Below are positions 62,923 to 64,000 of a stretch of 64,000 nt of DNA, piece after piece. The notes beneath the pieces are model-generated. The model was not told where the DNA came from, made no database searches, and saw only the letters and a list, made by a program, of their open reading frames with translations. Source of the DNA: Actinopolymorpha cephalotaxi (GTDB taxonomy: Bacteria; Actinomycetota; Actinomycetes; Propionibacteriales; Actinopolymorphaceae); NCBI RefSeq assembly GCF_013408535.1, contig NZ_JACBZA010000001.1, positions 1,820,850 to 1,884,849 of the forward strand, in the 5' to 3' direction. Both the position numbers and the translations under genes were made by a program. How positions within the stretch are numbered: the first letter of the stretch is position 1; each line of letters starts with the position of its first letter.

Positions 62923-63993
62923 CTAGGACTTCCGGCCGGTGCGCAACGACGCGCCGACGCGGTGCAGGTGCCGCAGCGCCTGTGCGTAGGACGAGACCAG
63001 GCCGGACTGGTGGTACGGAATTCCGAGTTCGGCGCAGTAGGCACGCACGATCGGCTGCGCCCGGCGCAGATGCGGTGACGGCATGCTCGGGAAGAGATGA
63101 TGCTCGATCTGGTAGTTGAGCCCGCCGAGCGCGACGTCGACCAGCCGGCCGCCGCTGACGTTGCGGGAGGTGACCACCTGACGGCGCAGGAAGTCCGCCT
63201 TCTGCTCCGGGGTCGGCGCCGGCATCCCCTTGTGGTTCGGGGCGAACGTCGAACCGAGGTAGAGCCCGAACACCGCCTGGTGCACCAGGCAGAACGCGAT
63301 CGCGAGGCCGGGGGAGAGGATGAGGAACAACGCCGCGACGTACGCCACGGTGTGCACCGTGAGCAGGATCGCCTCCCACCGGCGGGTCCGCAGGCCCGGG
63401 CGCAGGACGGCACGAACCGCGGACACGTGCAGGTTGAAGCCTTCCAGGGTGAGCAACGGGAAGAACAGGAACGCCTGCCGGCGGCCGATCGCCCGGGTCA
63501 CGCCACGGCTGTGCCGCGCCTGTTCCTCCGACCACACCAGGATGCCCGGCGCCACGTCCGGGTCGAGGTCCTCGTGGTTGGGGTTGGCGTGGTGGCGGGT
63601 GTGCTTGTCCATCCACCACCCGTAGCTCATTCCGATGCCCAGGTTGCCCGCGATCAGCCCGGCGATTTCGCTGGGGCGGCGGGTGCGGAAGATCTGCCGG
63701 TGCGCCAGGTCGTGCGCGACCAGGGCCACCTGGGCGAACACCACGCCGAGGAACGCCGCAACCAGCAGTTGCGCCCAGGTGTCGCCGAGGAACCCGAAAG
63801 CGGCCCAGGCACCGGCGTAACAGGCGGTCACCACAGCGATCCGGACCGCGTAGTAGCCCGGCCGTCTGGCGAGGAGTCCGGCCTCGCTCACCCGGCGGCG
63901 GAGTTCGGCGAACTCGCTACCGGACTTGGGTTTTCCGTCGGTACGGGTGGTGGTGGCGGCGTCGTCTCGTTCGAAGGCGATGTCTGTGCTCAC
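62923..63993 (-). CDS. Membrane fatty acid desaturase
   Basis: A 356-residue di-iron desaturase with three histidine boxes: HDLAH (94-98), HTRHH and QIEHH, and about four membrane spans. Q in the third box and the long first loop fit front-end or acyl-CoA/acyl-lipid desaturases. GTG 63993 is the start (MSTDIAFERDD). It probably adjusts membrane fluidity. Transcription unit may extend past the right edge. Confidence 0.92.
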   Translation of the reverse strand: MSTDIAFERDDAATTTRTDGKPKSGSEFAELRRRVSEAGLLARRPGYYAVRIAVVTACYAGAWAAFGFLGDTWAQLLVAAFLGVVFAQVALVAHDLAHRQIFRTRRPSEIAGLIAGNLGIGMSYGWWMDKHTRHHANPNHEDLDPDVAPGILVWSEEQARHSRGVTRAIGRRQAFLFFPLLTLEGFNLHVSAVRAVLRPGLRTRRWEAILLTVHTVAYVAALFLILSPGLAIAFCLVHQAVFGLYLGSTFAPNHKGMPAPTPEQKADFLRRQVVTSRNVSGGRLVDVALGGLNYQIEHHLFPSMPSPHLRRAQPIVRAYCAELGIPYHQSGLVSSYAQALRHLHRVGASLRTGRKS

Positions 63994-64000
63994 GCCGCAG

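Overview
The window is 64 kb of very GC-rich DNA with strong G/C bias at third codon positions, many GTG starts, Shine-Dalgarno sites of the GGAGG type and -10 hexamers of the TAnnnT type. Gene content points to a filamentous or soil actinomycete: a pgsA-like/DUF881/sbp/DUF881/gcvH/FHA/FtsR/BFN/MerR block, an Rpf-type muralytic protein, SigK/RskA, a class I lysyl-tRNA synthetase and a DUF222-HNH protein. The genus is not fixed by the sequence; a Propionibacteriales-like actinobacterium such as Actinopolymorpha is only a guess.

Layout. 1-1.6 kb: 3' part of a HelD-type helicase. 1.7-14.1 kb: the conserved actinobacterial block (compare M. tuberculosis Rv1822-Rv1832) linking phospholipid and GDP-mannose synthesis, three membrane-associated division-linked proteins, the glycine cleavage H protein, a GarA-like FHA protein, the FtsR regulator, a bifunctional nuclease, a second MerR protein and, behind a glycine riboswitch, gcvP. 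14.2-25 kb: flavin oxidoreductase, TetR/NmrA divergent pair with two clear operators, 3-hydroxyisobutyrate-dehydrogenase-like enzyme with an S9 peptidase, a DapA-like aldolase, TldD/TldE protease pair, GH130 glycosidase. 25-27.7 kb: SigK/RskA and an Rpf-LysM protein whose leader is a c-di-AMP (ydaO) riboswitch behind a good promoter. 28-32.7 kb: SbcD/SbcC-like pair and an acetyltransferase. 32.7-38.3 kb: two-component system beside a tripartite tricarboxylate transporter (tctCBA). 38.3-45 kb: FdhD, TrmH-type methylase, VWA protein, ABC-2 exporter. 45-54.4 kb: DUF3817 protein, two nucleotidyltransferases, mannonate dehydratase with a phytanoyl-CoA-dioxygenase-like protein, class I LysRS with a zinc-ribbon P-loop kinase, HAD phosphatase, MurD. 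54.4-64 kb: an unusual 24-bp inverted-repeat element, a frameshifted MerR gene, rhodanese/FtrA-like divergent pair, a DUF222-HNH gene, an intact ISL3-family insertion sequence with 23-bp ends and an 8-bp target duplication, an orphan DNA methyltransferase, a second TrmH-type methylase, an MBL-fold hydrolase and a fatty acid desaturase.

Main points for a second look: the ISL3 element landed 2 nt upstream of the DUF222-HNH start codon, cut it from its probable leaderless promoter and placed a perfect Shine-Dalgarno, carried by the IS end, in front of it. A MerR gene is broken by what looks like loss of one CGAA unit, next to a 133-bp element with perfect 24-bp inverted ends around four 14-bp repeats. 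Class I LysRS is translationally coupled to an uncharacterised zinc-ribbon kinase. In-frame tandem repeats recur in unrelated genes (TctB, DUF881, LysRS, HNH), suggesting a repeat-prone genome. No CRISPR array, prophage, biosynthetic gene cluster, rRNA or tRNA was recognised.
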